Shown here piece by piece: positions 16,451 to 25,570 of a DNA stretch of 51,934 nt (position 1 is its first letter; every line of letters starts with the position of its first letter). Position numbers and translations under genes: made by a program. Below the pieces are notes generated by a model. It did no database searches and had not been told where the DNA came from. It saw only the letters and a list, made by a program, of their open reading frames with translations. Source of the stretch: CAZGMC01 sp964526565 (GTDB lineage: Bacteria > Pseudomonadota > Alphaproteobacteria > DSM-16000 > Inquilinaceae). The stretch spans positions 1 through 51,934 of the forward strand of contig CAZGMC010000018.1 in NCBI GenBank assembly GCA_964526565.1, in the 5' to 3' direction.

Positions 16451-17686
16451 ATGATGAGCGTACGCGCCCTGTGGTGCCGCCTGCCGGGTCTTCCGGTGCT
16501 GGTCGTCGTGCTGATTGCCGCGCTGCCGGCCACGCCGGCCGCGGCGCAGAGCGGGCAGGAGTGGGCCGACGTCCTGGAAGAGGCCCGCGGCCAGACCGTG
16601 TACTTCAACGGCTGGGGCGGGTCGGACCGGGTCAACGCATACATCGCCTGGGCGGCCGACCGCGTGCTGGAGGAATACGGCGTGCGCGTCCGCCACGTCC
16701 GCGTCGGCGACATTTCCGAGGTCGTGTCGCGCATCCTGGCCGAGATGACCGCCGGGCGCACCGACTCCGGATCGGTCGACCTGATGTGGATCAACGGCGA
16801 GAACTTTGCCGCCATGAAGCGCAACGGCCTGCTGGGGCCGCCGTTCTCCCACCTGCTGCCAAACCACGCACTGGTCGACACCGAGGGTCTGCCCACCACC
16901 CTGGTCGATTTCGGCGAGCCGGTCGAAGGCCTGGAGTCGCCGTGGGGCATGGCCCAGCTCGTCTTCATCCATGACACCGCCCGCCTGGAGGACCCGCCGC
17001 TGAGCCTGCGCGAGCTGCTGGTTTGGGCCCGCGACAATCCGGGCCGGTTCACCTATCCCCAGCCGCCGGACTTCCACGGCACCACGTTTCTGAAGCAGGC
17101 ACTGATCGAGCTGGTCGCGAACCCGGCCGCCCTGCAATACCCGGCCGACGCCGTGAACTTCCAGGCCGTCACCGCGCCGCTGTGGGCCTTCCTGGACGAA
17201 CTGCACCCGCACCTGTGGCGCCGCGGGCAGACGTTCCCGCAGAGCGGGCCGCAGCTGATCCAGATGCTCGACGACGGCACGATCGAGATCGCCTTCAACT
17301 TCAACCCGGCCGAGGCCAGCGCGGCGATCGCCGGCGGCCAGCTGCCGCCGACCGTGCGCACCTATGTGTTCGACGGCGGCACCATCGGCAACACCCACTT
17401 CGTCGCCATCCCGTTCAACGCCCGCTCGCGCGCCGGCGCCATGGTGTTCGCCAACTTCCTGCTGTCGCCCGAGGCGCAGCTGCGCAAGGAGGACCCGCGG
17501 CACTGGGGCGACCCGACGGTGCTGGACGTGGCGCGGCTGCCGCCGCCGTGGCCGGAACGCTTCGCCGACCTGGACCGCGGCATCGCCACGCTGACCGCCG
17601 CCGAGCGCGGCCGGCCGCTGCTTGAGCCGCACGCCAGCTGGATGGACGCGCTGGAAGCCGAATGGCAGACCCGGTACGGGCAATAG
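16451..17686 (+). CDS. ynjB: ABC transporter substrate-binding protein, YnjB type
   Basis: Periplasmic solute-binding protein of a putative importer, 411 residues from ATG 16451 (ATG 16454 is also possible). The signal peptide is LPVLVVVLIAALPATPAAAQ with cleavage after AAAQ likely. The mature part reads YFNGWGGSDRVNAYIAWAAD, then GSVDLMWINGENFAAMK and HFVAIPFNARSRAGAM, all like the YnjB family (spermidine/thiamine-type class of binding proteins). It overlaps the permease start by 25 bp, so the three genes form one operon. The substrate is unknown even for the E. coli namesake. Confidence 0.85.
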   Translation: MMSVRALWCRLPGLPVLVVVLIAALPATPAAAQSGQEWADVLEEARGQTVYFNGWGGSDRVNAYIAWAADRVLEEYGVRVRHVRVGDISEVVSRILAEMTAGRTDSGSVDLMWINGENFAAMKRNGLLGPPFSHLLPNHALVDTEGLPTTLVDFGEPVEGLESPWGMAQLVFIHDTARLEDPPLSLRELLVWARDNPGRFTYPQPPDFHGTTFLKQALIELVANPAALQYPADAVNFQAVTAPLWAFLDELHPHLWRRGQTFPQSGPQLIQMLDDGTIEIAFNFNPAEASAAIAGGQLPPTVRTYVFDGGTIGNTHFVAIPFNARSRAGAMVFANFLLSPEAQLRKEDPRHWGDPTVLDVARLPPPWPERFADLDRGIATLTAAERGRPLLEPHASWMDALEAEWQTRYGQ

Positions 17687-19479
17687 CCGCCGACTCGCCC
17701 GCCGGCCGCGCCGCCGATTCGCCCGCCGGCCGCGCCGCCACACGCCCGGCCGCGCCCGCCGCCCCGCCCCGGCGCGGCGCCGGCCGGCTGCTGGCGGCGG
17801 TGCCGGTGCTGACGCTGGTGCTGTTCCTGACACCGATCGCCATCGGCCTGCTCGGCACCTGGATCCCGGCGTTCGGCTATCTGCCGGCCCTGGGCGGCAC
17901 CGGCGCCGACCTGGCACCGTGGCGGACGCTGTTCGAGTCGCCCGGCCTGGCCGGCGCCGTGCAACTGACCCTGACCACCGGGTTCCTCTCCGCTGTCGGC
18001 TCGCTGGCCCTGGCGCTGGGCCTGTGCGCGGCGTGGCACGACAGCCGCCTGCTGGCGGTGGCGCGGCGGCTGCTGGCGCCGGTGCTGGCCGTGCCGCACG
18101 CGGCGCTGGCCATCGGCCTGATGTTCCTGCTGTCGGGCAGCGGCTGGCTGGCCCGCGGCGTGGCCGCCGGCTCCACAGCACTGGGCGTGCCGGTGTGGGA
18201 CCGGCCGCCCGCCCTCGGCCTGGTCCAGGACCCCCATGGCCTGGCGCTGACCTTCGGCCTGGTGCTGAAGGAGACGCCGTTCCTGATGCTGATGATCGTC
18301 GCCGCCTCGGGACAGGTGCGGGTCGGCCAGACGCTGGCGGTGGCGCGCACCGCCGGCTACGGCCCGGTGACCGCCTGGGTCAAGGCGGTGCTGCCGCAGA
18401 TCTATCCGCAGATCCGCCTGCCGGTGTACGCGGTGCTGGCCTATTCGCTGTCGGTGGTCGACATGGCGCTGATTCTCGGGCCGGCGACACCGCCGCCGCT
18501 GGCGCCGCTGGTGCTGCGCTGGTTCAACGACCCCGATTTGACCATGCGCTTCGCCGCCGCCGCCGGCGCCTGCCTGCAGCTGCTGATCGTCGTCGCCGGC
18601 ATCGTCGCCTGGCACCTCGGCGAGCGGCTCACCGCCCGGCTGGCCCGGCCGTGGCTGTCGGGCGGCCGCCGCGGCGGCACCGGCCACGCGGCACGGGCCG
18701 CGACCGGCGTTGGCATGGCGCTGGCGGTGACCGCCGCCGCCGTCGCCCTGGCGGCGCTGGCGGTGTGGTCGCTGGCGTGGCGCTGGCGCTATCCCGATCT
18801 GACCCCGTCCGAGTGGACGTTCGACACCTGGGGCAGCGCACTGCCGGCGCTGGCCTGGCCGGCGTGGACCACCCTGGGAGTCGGCCTGGCCGCCACCGCC
18901 GTCGCCCTGGTGCTGACCATTGCCTGTCTGGAGTACGAGCAGCGGGCCGGCGTCCGGCCGACGACGCGGGCGCTGTGGCTGCTGTACACGCCGCTGCTGG
19001 TGCCGCAGATCGGCTTCCTGTTCGGCATGCAGGTGCTGCTGGTGGTGCTGCGACTCGACGGCACCTGGCCGGCGCTGGTGTGGAGCCACCTGCTGTTCGT
19101 GCTGCCCTACGTGTTCCTGGCGCTGGCCGAGCCGTGGCGGACGCTGGACGAGCGCTATGCCCGCACGGCGGCCTGCCTGGGCGCGTCGCCGTGGCGGGTG
19201 TTCTGGCGGATCAAGCTGCCGATGCTGCTGCGCCCGGTGCTGGTCGCCGCGGCGATCGGCTTCGCCGTCAGCGTCGCCCAGTACCTGCCCACCCTGTTCG
19301 CCGGGGCCGGCCGCCTGACCACCCTGACCACCGAGGCCGTCGGGCTGGCCACCGGCGCCGACCGCCGCATCACCGCCGTCTATGCCTTCGCCCAGATGGC
19401 CCTGCCGCTGATCGTCTTCGCCGCGGCGCTGGCCGTGCCGGCCCTGGTGTTCCGCCACCGCCGGGGGATGCGGCCGTGA
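17662..19479 (+). CDS. ynjC: ABC transporter permease, YnjC type (two fused permease domains)
   Basis: 605-residue inner-membrane protein with two successive binding-protein-dependent permease domains, about 45-320 and 350-600, each with a cluster of hydrophobic segments. EAA-like loops that contact the ATPase are at about residues 222-245 (ARTAGYGPVTAWVKAVLP) and 505-525 (CLGASPWRVFWRIKLPML). The N-terminus carries an 8-residue tandem repeat (ADSPAGRA twice) ahead of the first helix. It overlaps ynjB by 25 bp and ynjD by 4 bp, indicating translational coupling. Confidence 0.87.
   Translation: MADPVRAIAADSPAGRAADSPAGRAATRPAAPAAPPRRGAGRLLAAVPVLTLVLFLTPIAIGLLGTWIPAFGYLPALGGTGADLAPWRTLFESPGLAGAVQLTLTTGFLSAVGSLALALGLCAAWHDSRLLAVARRLLAPVLAVPHAALAIGLMFLLSGSGWLARGVAAGSTALGVPVWDRPPALGLVQDPHGLALTFGLVLKETPFLMLMIVAASGQVRVGQTLAVARTAGYGPVTAWVKAVLPQIYPQIRLPVYAVLAYSLSVVDMALILGPATPPPLAPLVLRWFNDPDLTMRFAAAAGACLQLLIVVAGIVAWHLGERLTARLARPWLSGGRRGGTGHAARAATGVGMALAVTAAAVALAALAVWSLAWRWRYPDLTPSEWTFDTWGSALPALAWPAWTTLGVGLAATAVALVLTIACLEYEQRAGVRPTTRALWLLYTPLLVPQIGFLFGMQVLLVVLRLDGTWPALVWSHLLFVLPYVFLALAEPWRTLDERYARTAACLGASPWRVFWRIKLPMLLRPVLVAAAIGFAVSVAQYLPTLFAGAGRLTTLTTEAVGLATGADRRITAVYAFAQMALPLIVFAAALAVPALVFRHRRGMRP
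17689..17736 (+). repeat. 24-bp tandem duplication at the permease N-terminus
   Basis: Two near-identical 24-bp units each encode ADSPAGRA, differing by one silent base (GAC/GAT). They lie in the cytosolic tail just before the first membrane segment and keep the frame. Confidence 0.75.
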
Positions 19480-20189
19480 GCGCTGCAGCCGGCGGGCTGG
19501 TGCTGGAGCGGGTCGAGCTGCGGCTCGGCGGCCGGCCGCTGGTCGGGCCGCTGACGCTGACCGTGGCAGCGAGCCGCATCGTCACCGTCATGGGGCCGAG
19601 CGGGTCGGGAAAGTCGACGCTGCTGGCCCTGATCTGCGGCACGCTGGCGCCGGCCTTCACGGCCAGCGGCCGCATTCGCCTGGCCGGCCACGACATCACG
19701 GCGCTGCCGCCGGAACGGCGCGGAGTCGGCATCCTGTTCCAGGACGACCTGCTGTTTCCGCACCTGTCGGTGGGCGAGAACCTGGCGTTCGCCCTGCCGC
19801 CGGCGGTGCGCGGTCGGGCCGCCCGCCGCGCCGCGGTGGCGGCGGCGCTGGCCGAGGCGGGGCTGGCCGGTTTCGCCGACCGCGACCCGGCAACCCTGTC
19901 CGGCGGGCAGCGCGCCCGCGTCGCCGTGATGCGCACGCTGCTGGCCGAGCCGCGCGCGCTGCTTTTGGATGAACCGTTCTCCCGGCTGGACGGGCCGCTC
20001 AGGGCGCGGTTCCGCGGCTTCGTGTTCGACCACGCGCGGCGCCGCGGCCTGCCGACGCTGCTGGTCACCCACGACCCGGACGACGCGACGGCGACCGGTG
20101 GGGCAATTGTTGCGCTCCAGCACCAGGAGGGCGCAATTGCCACAGTCGGCGACGAACAGCATTCCCGCGGGCGATTTCCCCAGTTATAA
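19476..20189 (+). CDS. ynjD: ABC transporter ATP-binding protein, YnjD type
   Basis: The ATPase that powers the importer, 237 residues. It starts at GTG 19476, overlapping the permease stop. Walker A is GPSGSGKST, the Q-loop region is ILFQDDLLFPHLS, the ABC signature is LSGGQRARVAVMR, Walker B is ALLLDEPFSRLD, and the switch His is in LLVTHDPDDA. Full length for YnjD-like ATPases. It closes the operon. Confidence 0.92.
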   Translation: MSAAAGGLVLERVELRLGGRPLVGPLTLTVAASRIVTVMGPSGSGKSTLLALICGTLAPAFTASGRIRLAGHDITALPPERRGVGILFQDDLLFPHLSVGENLAFALPPAVRGRAARRAAVAAALAEAGLAGFADRDPATLSGGQRARVAVMRTLLAEPRALLLDEPFSRLDGPLRARFRGFVFDHARRRGLPTLLVTHDPDDATATGGAIVALQHQEGAIATVGDEQHSRGRFPQL

Positions 20190-20381
20190 GTGCGAATCAT
20201 GCGCGCCGGTGCTTCAAATCCCGTGATTTTCTGCTATAAGTCAGCGGGAGGCGTCGCATGTCCGATGCCTGCGCCGACGTACGATTCACTTGCGGGGGTT
20301 GGTCGAATCGTGCGTCGGATGGCCGGCAAGCGCAACAGCGCTCTGTCGAACCTCCGAGGGGACCAAGAGGAGTATTAAGGA

Positions 20382-21200
20382 ATGAAAGCGTTGCGTTACG
20401 TCAGCCTGTTCGCGGGGGCGGCACTGCTGGCGGGCTGTGTGGGTGTCGACGTCGAGCAACTGAACAACACCGACATCGTCGGCGACACGTTCACCGACAA
20501 TCTGGCCCGTGAGTATCGCGACCTCGCCAACTTCGAGGCGTTCGAGATGCAGGACTGGGCCGACGCCGACTACTTCGCCCAGAAGGGTCTGCGCGCCGCC
20601 GCCGGCGAGGCGGTCGAGCCGGCCGTCCTGGCCAACTGGAGCCTGCCGGCCGACTCCATTCCGGAGCTGACCGAGGCGCGTGGCCGCCTGGTCGCGGCGC
20701 TGAACGGCAACGCCCGGACCACCTTCCCGGTCGAGGCCGCCATCGCCCAGAGCCGCTTCGACTGCTGGGTCGAGCAGCAGGAAGAGAACCACCAGCCCGA
20801 CCACATCGCGGCCTGCCGCGACGAGTTCTACGCCGCCCTGGCCATCATCGAGGGCCCGGTCGTCGTGGTCGAGCCGATGTACCTGGTCTTCTTCGACTGG
20901 GATCGCTTCAACCTGACGCCCGACGCGCGCGACACCATCGCCGAGGTGGCCAATGTCTGGCAGACCGCCGGTCAGCCGGCGATCAGCGTGGTCGGCCACA
21001 CCGACACGTCCGGTCCGCGCGACTACAACCTTGCTCTGTCCATGCGCCGTGCGCAGTCGGTCAAGCAGGGCCTGACAACCGAAGGCGTCCCGGCCGACGT
21101 GATCATGACCAACGGCCAGGGCGAGAACAACCTGCGCGTGCCGACGCCGGACGGTGTCCGCGAGCCGGCCAACCGCCGCGCGGAGATCACCTTCCAGTAA
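20382..21200 (+). CDS. OmpA-family lipoprotein
   Basis: Outer-membrane-anchored, peptidoglycan-binding lipoprotein, 272 residues, with GAGGAG upstream of ATG 20382. The lipobox LLAGC places the acylated Cys at residue 19. The middle region (30-165) is acidic and of unknown fold. The C-terminal OmpA-like domain covers about 170-272: YLVFFDWDRFNLTPDA, VVGHTDTSG with the peptidoglycan-contacting Asp, and NRRAEITF with the contacting Arg. It probably links the envelope layers. It has its own strong terminator at 21234-21265. Confidence 0.93.
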   Translation: MKALRYVSLFAGAALLAGCVGVDVEQLNNTDIVGDTFTDNLAREYRDLANFEAFEMQDWADADYFAQKGLRAAAGEAVEPAVLANWSLPADSIPELTEARGRLVAALNGNARTTFPVEAAIAQSRFDCWVEQQEENHQPDHIAACRDEFYAALAIIEGPVVVVEPMYLVFFDWDRFNLTPDARDTIAEVANVWQTAGQPAISVVGHTDTSGPRDYNLALSMRRAQSVKQGLTTEGVPADVIMTNGQGENNLRVPTPDGVREPANRRAEITFQ

Positions 21201-21233
21201 GCGGTCGCTCGCCTGACCGTACAGCCTGAGCGG

Positions 21234-21265
21234 GGCCGGGCATGGTTCTTGGACCATGCCCGGCC
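21234..21265 (+). terminator. Strong hairpin after the OmpA-like gene
   Basis: Perfect 13-bp inverted repeat: GGCCGGGCATGGT (21234-21246), 6-base loop, ACCATGCCCGGCC (21253-21265). It lies 33 bp after the stop codon. There is no real T tract (TCTGCTATATT follows), so it may need Rho or act as an RNA stabiliser. Confidence 0.75.
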
Positions 21266-21352
21266 TCTGCTATATTCGGTCGGATGATCCTTCAGGAGGG
21301 GGCGGCCGATGCGGCACCGTCCCACCGGCACCGGCAGGCGTGGAGGGCGACG

Positions 21353-21745
21353 ATGTACACAGCGGAGACTCGCTCAATTCGTATTTCCGTGGAACCGGTC
21401 TACCTCGACGAACAATCATCTCCCGACGACCACCGCTTCGTCTGGGCCTATCACGTCCGCATCGAGAACCGCGGCGAGGCCCGCGTCCAGTTGCGCAACC
21501 GCTATTGGCGGATCACCGATTCCTACGGCCGTCTGCAGGAGGTGCGCGGCGCCGGCGTGGTCGGCGTGCAGCCGGTGCTCGATCCCGGCGACAGCTTCGA
21601 ATACACCAGCGGCACGCCGCTCAGCGCGCCGTCGGGCATCATGGTCGGCACCTACGAGATGGAGACGGCCTCGGGCGAGCGCTTCGACGTTGCCATCCCG
21701 GCCTTCTCGCTCGACAGCCCGCAGGCGGCACGGCAGGCGCACTGA
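21353..21745 (+). CDS. apaG: ApaG protein
   Basis: 130 residues, single ApaG (DUF525) beta-sandwich domain linked to Co2+/Mg2+ homeostasis; biochemical role not settled. Start is ATG 21353 after GGAGGGCGACG. Family sequence is visible throughout: IRISVEPVYLDEQSS, YHVRIENRGEARVQLRNRYW, GVVGVQPVLDPGDSFEYTSG, and GIMVGTYEM. Length is typical. Confidence 0.95.
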   Translation: MYTAETRSIRISVEPVYLDEQSSPDDHRFVWAYHVRIENRGEARVQLRNRYWRITDSYGRLQEVRGAGVVGVQPVLDPGDSFEYTSGTPLSAPSGIMVGTYEMETASGERFDVAIPAFSLDSPQAARQAH

Positions 21746-21881
21746 GCGTGGGCCGGCAGGGCGCTGCGGGCGGCTTGTGACGGCGCATCTTCTGTCCGGC
21801 CGGACTCGCCGGCGTCCTTGACAGCCGGGACCGCCGGTCCACATTCGTGCGCGATCCGAACGGTTTCGATTTTCCCGATTC

Positions 21882-22562
21882 ATGACACGGAAAAGGCCTA
21901 TGGACCGGCACCTGACCTTGTCGGCAAGCGCGCCGCGCCCGGCAGTCATCGACGGTACCGCCGTAATGCGCCGCGATGCGGCCAACCAGCACCGGCCGAC
22001 CCGGGAGGAGGCGGAAGAGGCGGTGCGCACCCTGCTGCGCTGGGCCGGCGACGATCCCGACCGCGAGGGCCTGGTCGGCACGCCGGACCGGGTCGTGCGC
22101 GCCTATGAGGAGATGTTCTCCGGCTATGCGGTCGACCCGGAGGACGTGCTGCAGCGCACCTTCGAGGAGGTTGACGGCTACGACGAACTGATCGTGCTCC
22201 GCGACATCCGTTTCGAGTCGCATTGCGAGCACCACATGGTGCCGATCATCGGCAAGGTGCACGTCGGCTATCTGCCGGCCAAGCGGGTGGTCGGCATCAG
22301 CAAGCTGGCCAGGGTCGTGGACATCTATGCCCGCCGCCTGCAGATCCAGGAGAAGATGACGGCGCAGATCGCCAATGCCATCGACCGCGTGCTGCGGCCC
22401 CGCGGCGTCGGCGTCGTCATCGACTCCGAGCACCAGTGCATGACGACCCGCGGCGTGCACCGCCCCGGCACCTCCATGCTGACGAGCCGGCTGCTGGGGG
22501 CCATCCGCGACGATCCACAGCTGCGTCGCGAGTTCCTGGCCATGGCCGGCCTGGGCGCGTGA
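21882..22562 (+). CDS. folE: GTP cyclohydrolase I
   Basis: First enzyme of tetrahydrofolate (and queuosine-precursor) synthesis; converts GTP to dihydroneopterin triphosphate. It has 226 residues from ATG 21882. Zn ligands are in ESHCEHHMVPI and in EHQCMTTRG. GTP-site parts include GYLPAKRVVGISKLARVVD and RLQIQEKMTAQI. The N-terminal 40 residues are variable, as is usual. GTP cyclohydrolase is followed 107 bp later by trkH, without obvious functional link. Confidence 0.97.
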   Translation: MTRKRPMDRHLTLSASAPRPAVIDGTAVMRRDAANQHRPTREEAEEAVRTLLRWAGDDPDREGLVGTPDRVVRAYEEMFSGYAVDPEDVLQRTFEEVDGYDELIVLRDIRFESHCEHHMVPIIGKVHVGYLPAKRVVGISKLARVVDIYARRLQIQEKMTAQIANAIDRVLRPRGVGVVIDSEHQCMTTRGVHRPGTSMLTSRLLGAIRDDPQLRREFLAMAGLGA

Positions 22563-22669
22563 CGCACGGTCGCGGGGCTGGCACAGTTCGGCATTCAGTG
22601 GACAGGACGGAGCCGACGCGCCAATGATCGGCGCCGCCGCGTTCCCACTCGTCATCGCTGCCGCTCGCC

Positions 22670-24121
22670 TTGCTCGACATCCGCCCCGTCCTCTTCGTCA
22701 TCGGCCTGCTGCTGTCGGTGCTGGCCGTGGCCATGCTGCTGCCGGCCATGGTCGATCTGACGTCCGGCAACCAGGACTGGCAGGTGTTCGGCGCCTCCGC
22801 CGCGGTCACGCTGTTCGTCGGCGTGGCCCTGACCATCACCAGCCGCGGCGCGACGCCCAACCTGAACGTCCGGCAGGCCTTTCTCCTGACGACGCTAAGC
22901 TGGCTGGTGATCGCCGCTTTCGGCGCCCTGCCGTTCGCCTTTTCCGCCCTGGACCTGAGCTATACCGACGCGTTCTTCGAAAGCATGTCGGGCGTCACCA
23001 CCACCGGGTCCACCGTGATCGAGGACCTGGATTTCGCCCCGCCCGGCCTGTTGCTGTGGCGGGCGCTGCTGCAGTGGCTGGGCGGCATCGGCATCATCGT
23101 CATGGCGCTGTCGGTCCTGCCCATGCTGCGCGTCGGCGGCATGCAGCTGTTCCGCATGGAAAGTTCGGACACCTCGGAGAAGGTGCTGCCCCGCGCTGCC
23201 CAGATCGCCACGGCCATCGGCCTGATCTACCTGGCCCTGACCCTGATCTGTGCGGCCTGTTATGCGATCCTGGGCATGACCTGGTTCGATGCCGTGGCCC
23301 ATGCCATGACGACCATTGCCACCGGCGGCTTCTCCACCTCGGACGACTCGATCGGCGTGTTCAACAGCGCCGGCATCGACGTCGTGGCGACCACGTTCAT
23401 GCTGCTCGGCGCCATGCCATTCGTGCTTTACCTGCGCGCCGTGCGCGGCAACCCGCTGGCACTGCTGCGCGATTCGCAGGTGCGCTGGTTCCTGTCCATC
23501 GCCTTCACGGCGGTGGCCGTGATGACCGTCTACCTGATGTGGCAGTTCCGCGGCCTGCCCTTCCCGGATGCCCTCAGGCTCAGCGCCTTCAATGTGGTCT
23601 CGGTGATGACCGGCACCGGCTATGCCACCGACGACTTCAGCCGGTGGGGCACCTTCGCCGTGGTGGGACTGTTCCTGCTGATGGTGGTCGGCGGCTGCGC
23701 CGGATCGACCTCGTGCGGCATCAAGATATTCCGCTTCCAGGTGCTGTACGCCACGACCAGCGCCCAGCTCTCCAAGCTGCTGCAGCCGCACGGCGTGTTC
23801 ACGCCGTACTACAACGACAAGCCGATCCCGGAGACGGTGGCCGAATCGGTGATGAGCTTCTTCTTCCTGTTCGCCCTGTGCTTCTGCCTGCTGGCGGCGG
23901 GACTGTCGCTGATGGGGCTGGACTACCTGACCAGCATGTCCGGCGCCGCCACCTCCATCGCCAATGTCGGCCCCGGCCTGGGCGAGGTGATCGGCCCGAC
24001 CGAAACCTTCGCATCGCTGCCGGACGCGGCGAAATGGCTGCTCGCCTTCGGCATGCTGCTGGGCCGGCTGGAACTGTTCACCGTGCTGGTGCTGCTGGCG
24101 CCCGGCTTCTGGAGGCATTGA
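22670..24121 (+). CDS. trkH: TrkH potassium uptake protein
   Basis: Integral membrane K+ translocating subunit of the Trk system, 483 residues, with four M1-P-M2 units. Selectivity-filter-like glycines occur in MSGVTTTGSTV, IATGGFSTSDDS, VMTGTGYATDDF and a final ATSIANVGPGLG. The start is taken as TTG 22670 (MLDIRPVLFVIGLLLSVLA), which matches the usual N-terminus; no better start lies nearby. TrkA is not in the window. It is followed 7 bp later by argE. Confidence 0.94.
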   Translation: MLDIRPVLFVIGLLLSVLAVAMLLPAMVDLTSGNQDWQVFGASAAVTLFVGVALTITSRGATPNLNVRQAFLLTTLSWLVIAAFGALPFAFSALDLSYTDAFFESMSGVTTTGSTVIEDLDFAPPGLLLWRALLQWLGGIGIIVMALSVLPMLRVGGMQLFRMESSDTSEKVLPRAAQIATAIGLIYLALTLICAACYAILGMTWFDAVAHAMTTIATGGFSTSDDSIGVFNSAGIDVVATTFMLLGAMPFVLYLRAVRGNPLALLRDSQVRWFLSIAFTAVAVMTVYLMWQFRGLPFPDALRLSAFNVVSVMTGTGYATDDFSRWGTFAVVGLFLLMVVGGCAGSTSCGIKIFRFQVLYATTSAQLSKLLQPHGVFTPYYNDKPIPETVAESVMSFFFLFALCFCLLAAGLSLMGLDYLTSMSGAATSIANVGPGLGEVIGPTETFASLPDAAKWLLAFGMLLGRLELFTVLVLLAPGFWRH

Positions 24122-24128
24122 CCCGCCC

Positions 24129-25310
24129 ATGATCACGCCTGCCGCCGCCCCGAGCCCCGCCGTCCTGGACCTGCTCGAGCGCCTGATCGCCTTCGACACC
24201 GTGTCGCGAAAGTCGAACCGGGCGCTGATCGACTGGGTCGCCGACCATCTGCGCGGCCATGGCGTCGAGCCGCTGGTGCTGCCCGACCCGAGCGGCGCCA
24301 AGGCCAACCTGTACGCCACCATCGGCCCGGCCGGCCGCGGCGGCATCGTCCTCTCGGGCCATACTGACGTGGTGCCGGTGGACGACCAGGACTGGTCATC
24401 CGATCCGTTCCGCCTGACCGAGCGCGACGGCCGCTGGTACGGCCGCGGCACCGCCGACATGAAGGGTTTCGTCGCGCTGGCCCTGGCGCTGGTGCCGGTG
24501 CTGGCGGCGCGCCCGCTGCGAACGCCGGTGCACCTCGCCCTGTCCTACGACGAGGAGGTCGGCTGCCTGGGCGTGCCGCACATGATCCGCCACGTGCTGG
24601 CGCACCTGCCGCGGCCCGAGCTGGTCATCGTCGGCGAGCCCACCGCCATGCGCCCGGTCAACGCCCACAAGGGCCTCAACGCCTACCGCACCACCGTGAC
24701 CGGTCGCGACGGCCATTCCAGCGCCCCGGCGCGCGGCAGCAACGCCATCCTCCACGCCGCCGAGATCGCCGCCTTCATCGGCCGGCTGGCCGCGGACCAG
24801 CGCGCCGGTCCGCTGGACGACCGCTTCGACCCGCCATACTCGACGATCAATGTCGGCCGGATCGAGGGCGGTACCGGGTTCAACATCATCCCGGCGCAGT
24901 GCACCCTGGTCTGGGACTACCGCCCGCTGCCCGACGACGACGTGGCGGCGACCCTGGCGCGCCTCGACCGGTTCGTCGCCGACGAGATTCTGCCGCGGCT
25001 GCACGCCGAATGCCCGGAAGGCGGGGTGACGACGCAGGCGCTGGTCAGCGGCCCGCCGCTCGCGGCCGACCCGGACGGCCCGGCCGAGGGGCTGGTGCGC
25101 CGCCTGACCGGCGCCAACAGGTGTGGCACGGTGCCGTTCTGTACCGAGGCCGGCCTGTTCCAGGAGGCCGGCATCCCCGCCGTGGTCATCGGCCCCGGCG
25201 ACGTCGCCCAGGCCCACCGCCCCGACGAGTTCATCACCGCCGAACAGCTTGCCGCCGGCGAAGCGTTCCTGCGCAAAGTGGCGGCGTGGGTGACGGCGGA
25301 GTCGCGCTAG
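24129..25310 (+). CDS. argE: Acetylornithine deacetylase
   Basis: M20-family zinc peptidase that releases ornithine from N-acetylornithine in arginine synthesis. 393 residues. Metal ligands: His in LSGHTDVVPVD, Asp in RGTADMKGF, catalytic Glu and ligand in YDEEVGCLG, Glu in GEPTAMRPVNAHKG. The dimerisation part includes RDGHSSAPARGSN. It starts 7 bp after trkH and may share its transcript. Other M20 amidohydrolases are similar, but the pattern GEPT-x8-AHKG supports ArgE. Confidence 0.92.
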   Translation: MITPAAAPSPAVLDLLERLIAFDTVSRKSNRALIDWVADHLRGHGVEPLVLPDPSGAKANLYATIGPAGRGGIVLSGHTDVVPVDDQDWSSDPFRLTERDGRWYGRGTADMKGFVALALALVPVLAARPLRTPVHLALSYDEEVGCLGVPHMIRHVLAHLPRPELVIVGEPTAMRPVNAHKGLNAYRTTVTGRDGHSSAPARGSNAILHAAEIAAFIGRLAADQRAGPLDDRFDPPYSTINVGRIEGGTGFNIIPAQCTLVWDYRPLPDDDVAATLARLDRFVADEILPRLHAECPEGGVTTQALVSGPPLAADPDGPAEGLVRRLTGANRCGTVPFCTEAGLFQEAGIPAVVIGPGDVAQAHRPDEFITAEQLAAGEAFLRKVAAWVTAESR

Positions 25311-25570
25311 GAACTACGGCCTCGCGAATCCTGCCCGTCGCGACACAGGTCGTTGCCAGGTCGGGACGCTCTGCCGCCTTGTGCCGCGACAATGCAACGC
25401 ACCGGGATTGCCGGATGGTCATGCATGTGCGGCTTCCGTTCGCTTGGCTTTCGTATACGCGACAACGCAATCGAACACTGTGGTTTTGCATTGCAGCAGA
25501 ACCCCTCTATGATTTCCACCATGCAGCCGGCGCCATCGGCTCCCGTCCAGGCCACCAATGAGGAGTGCCC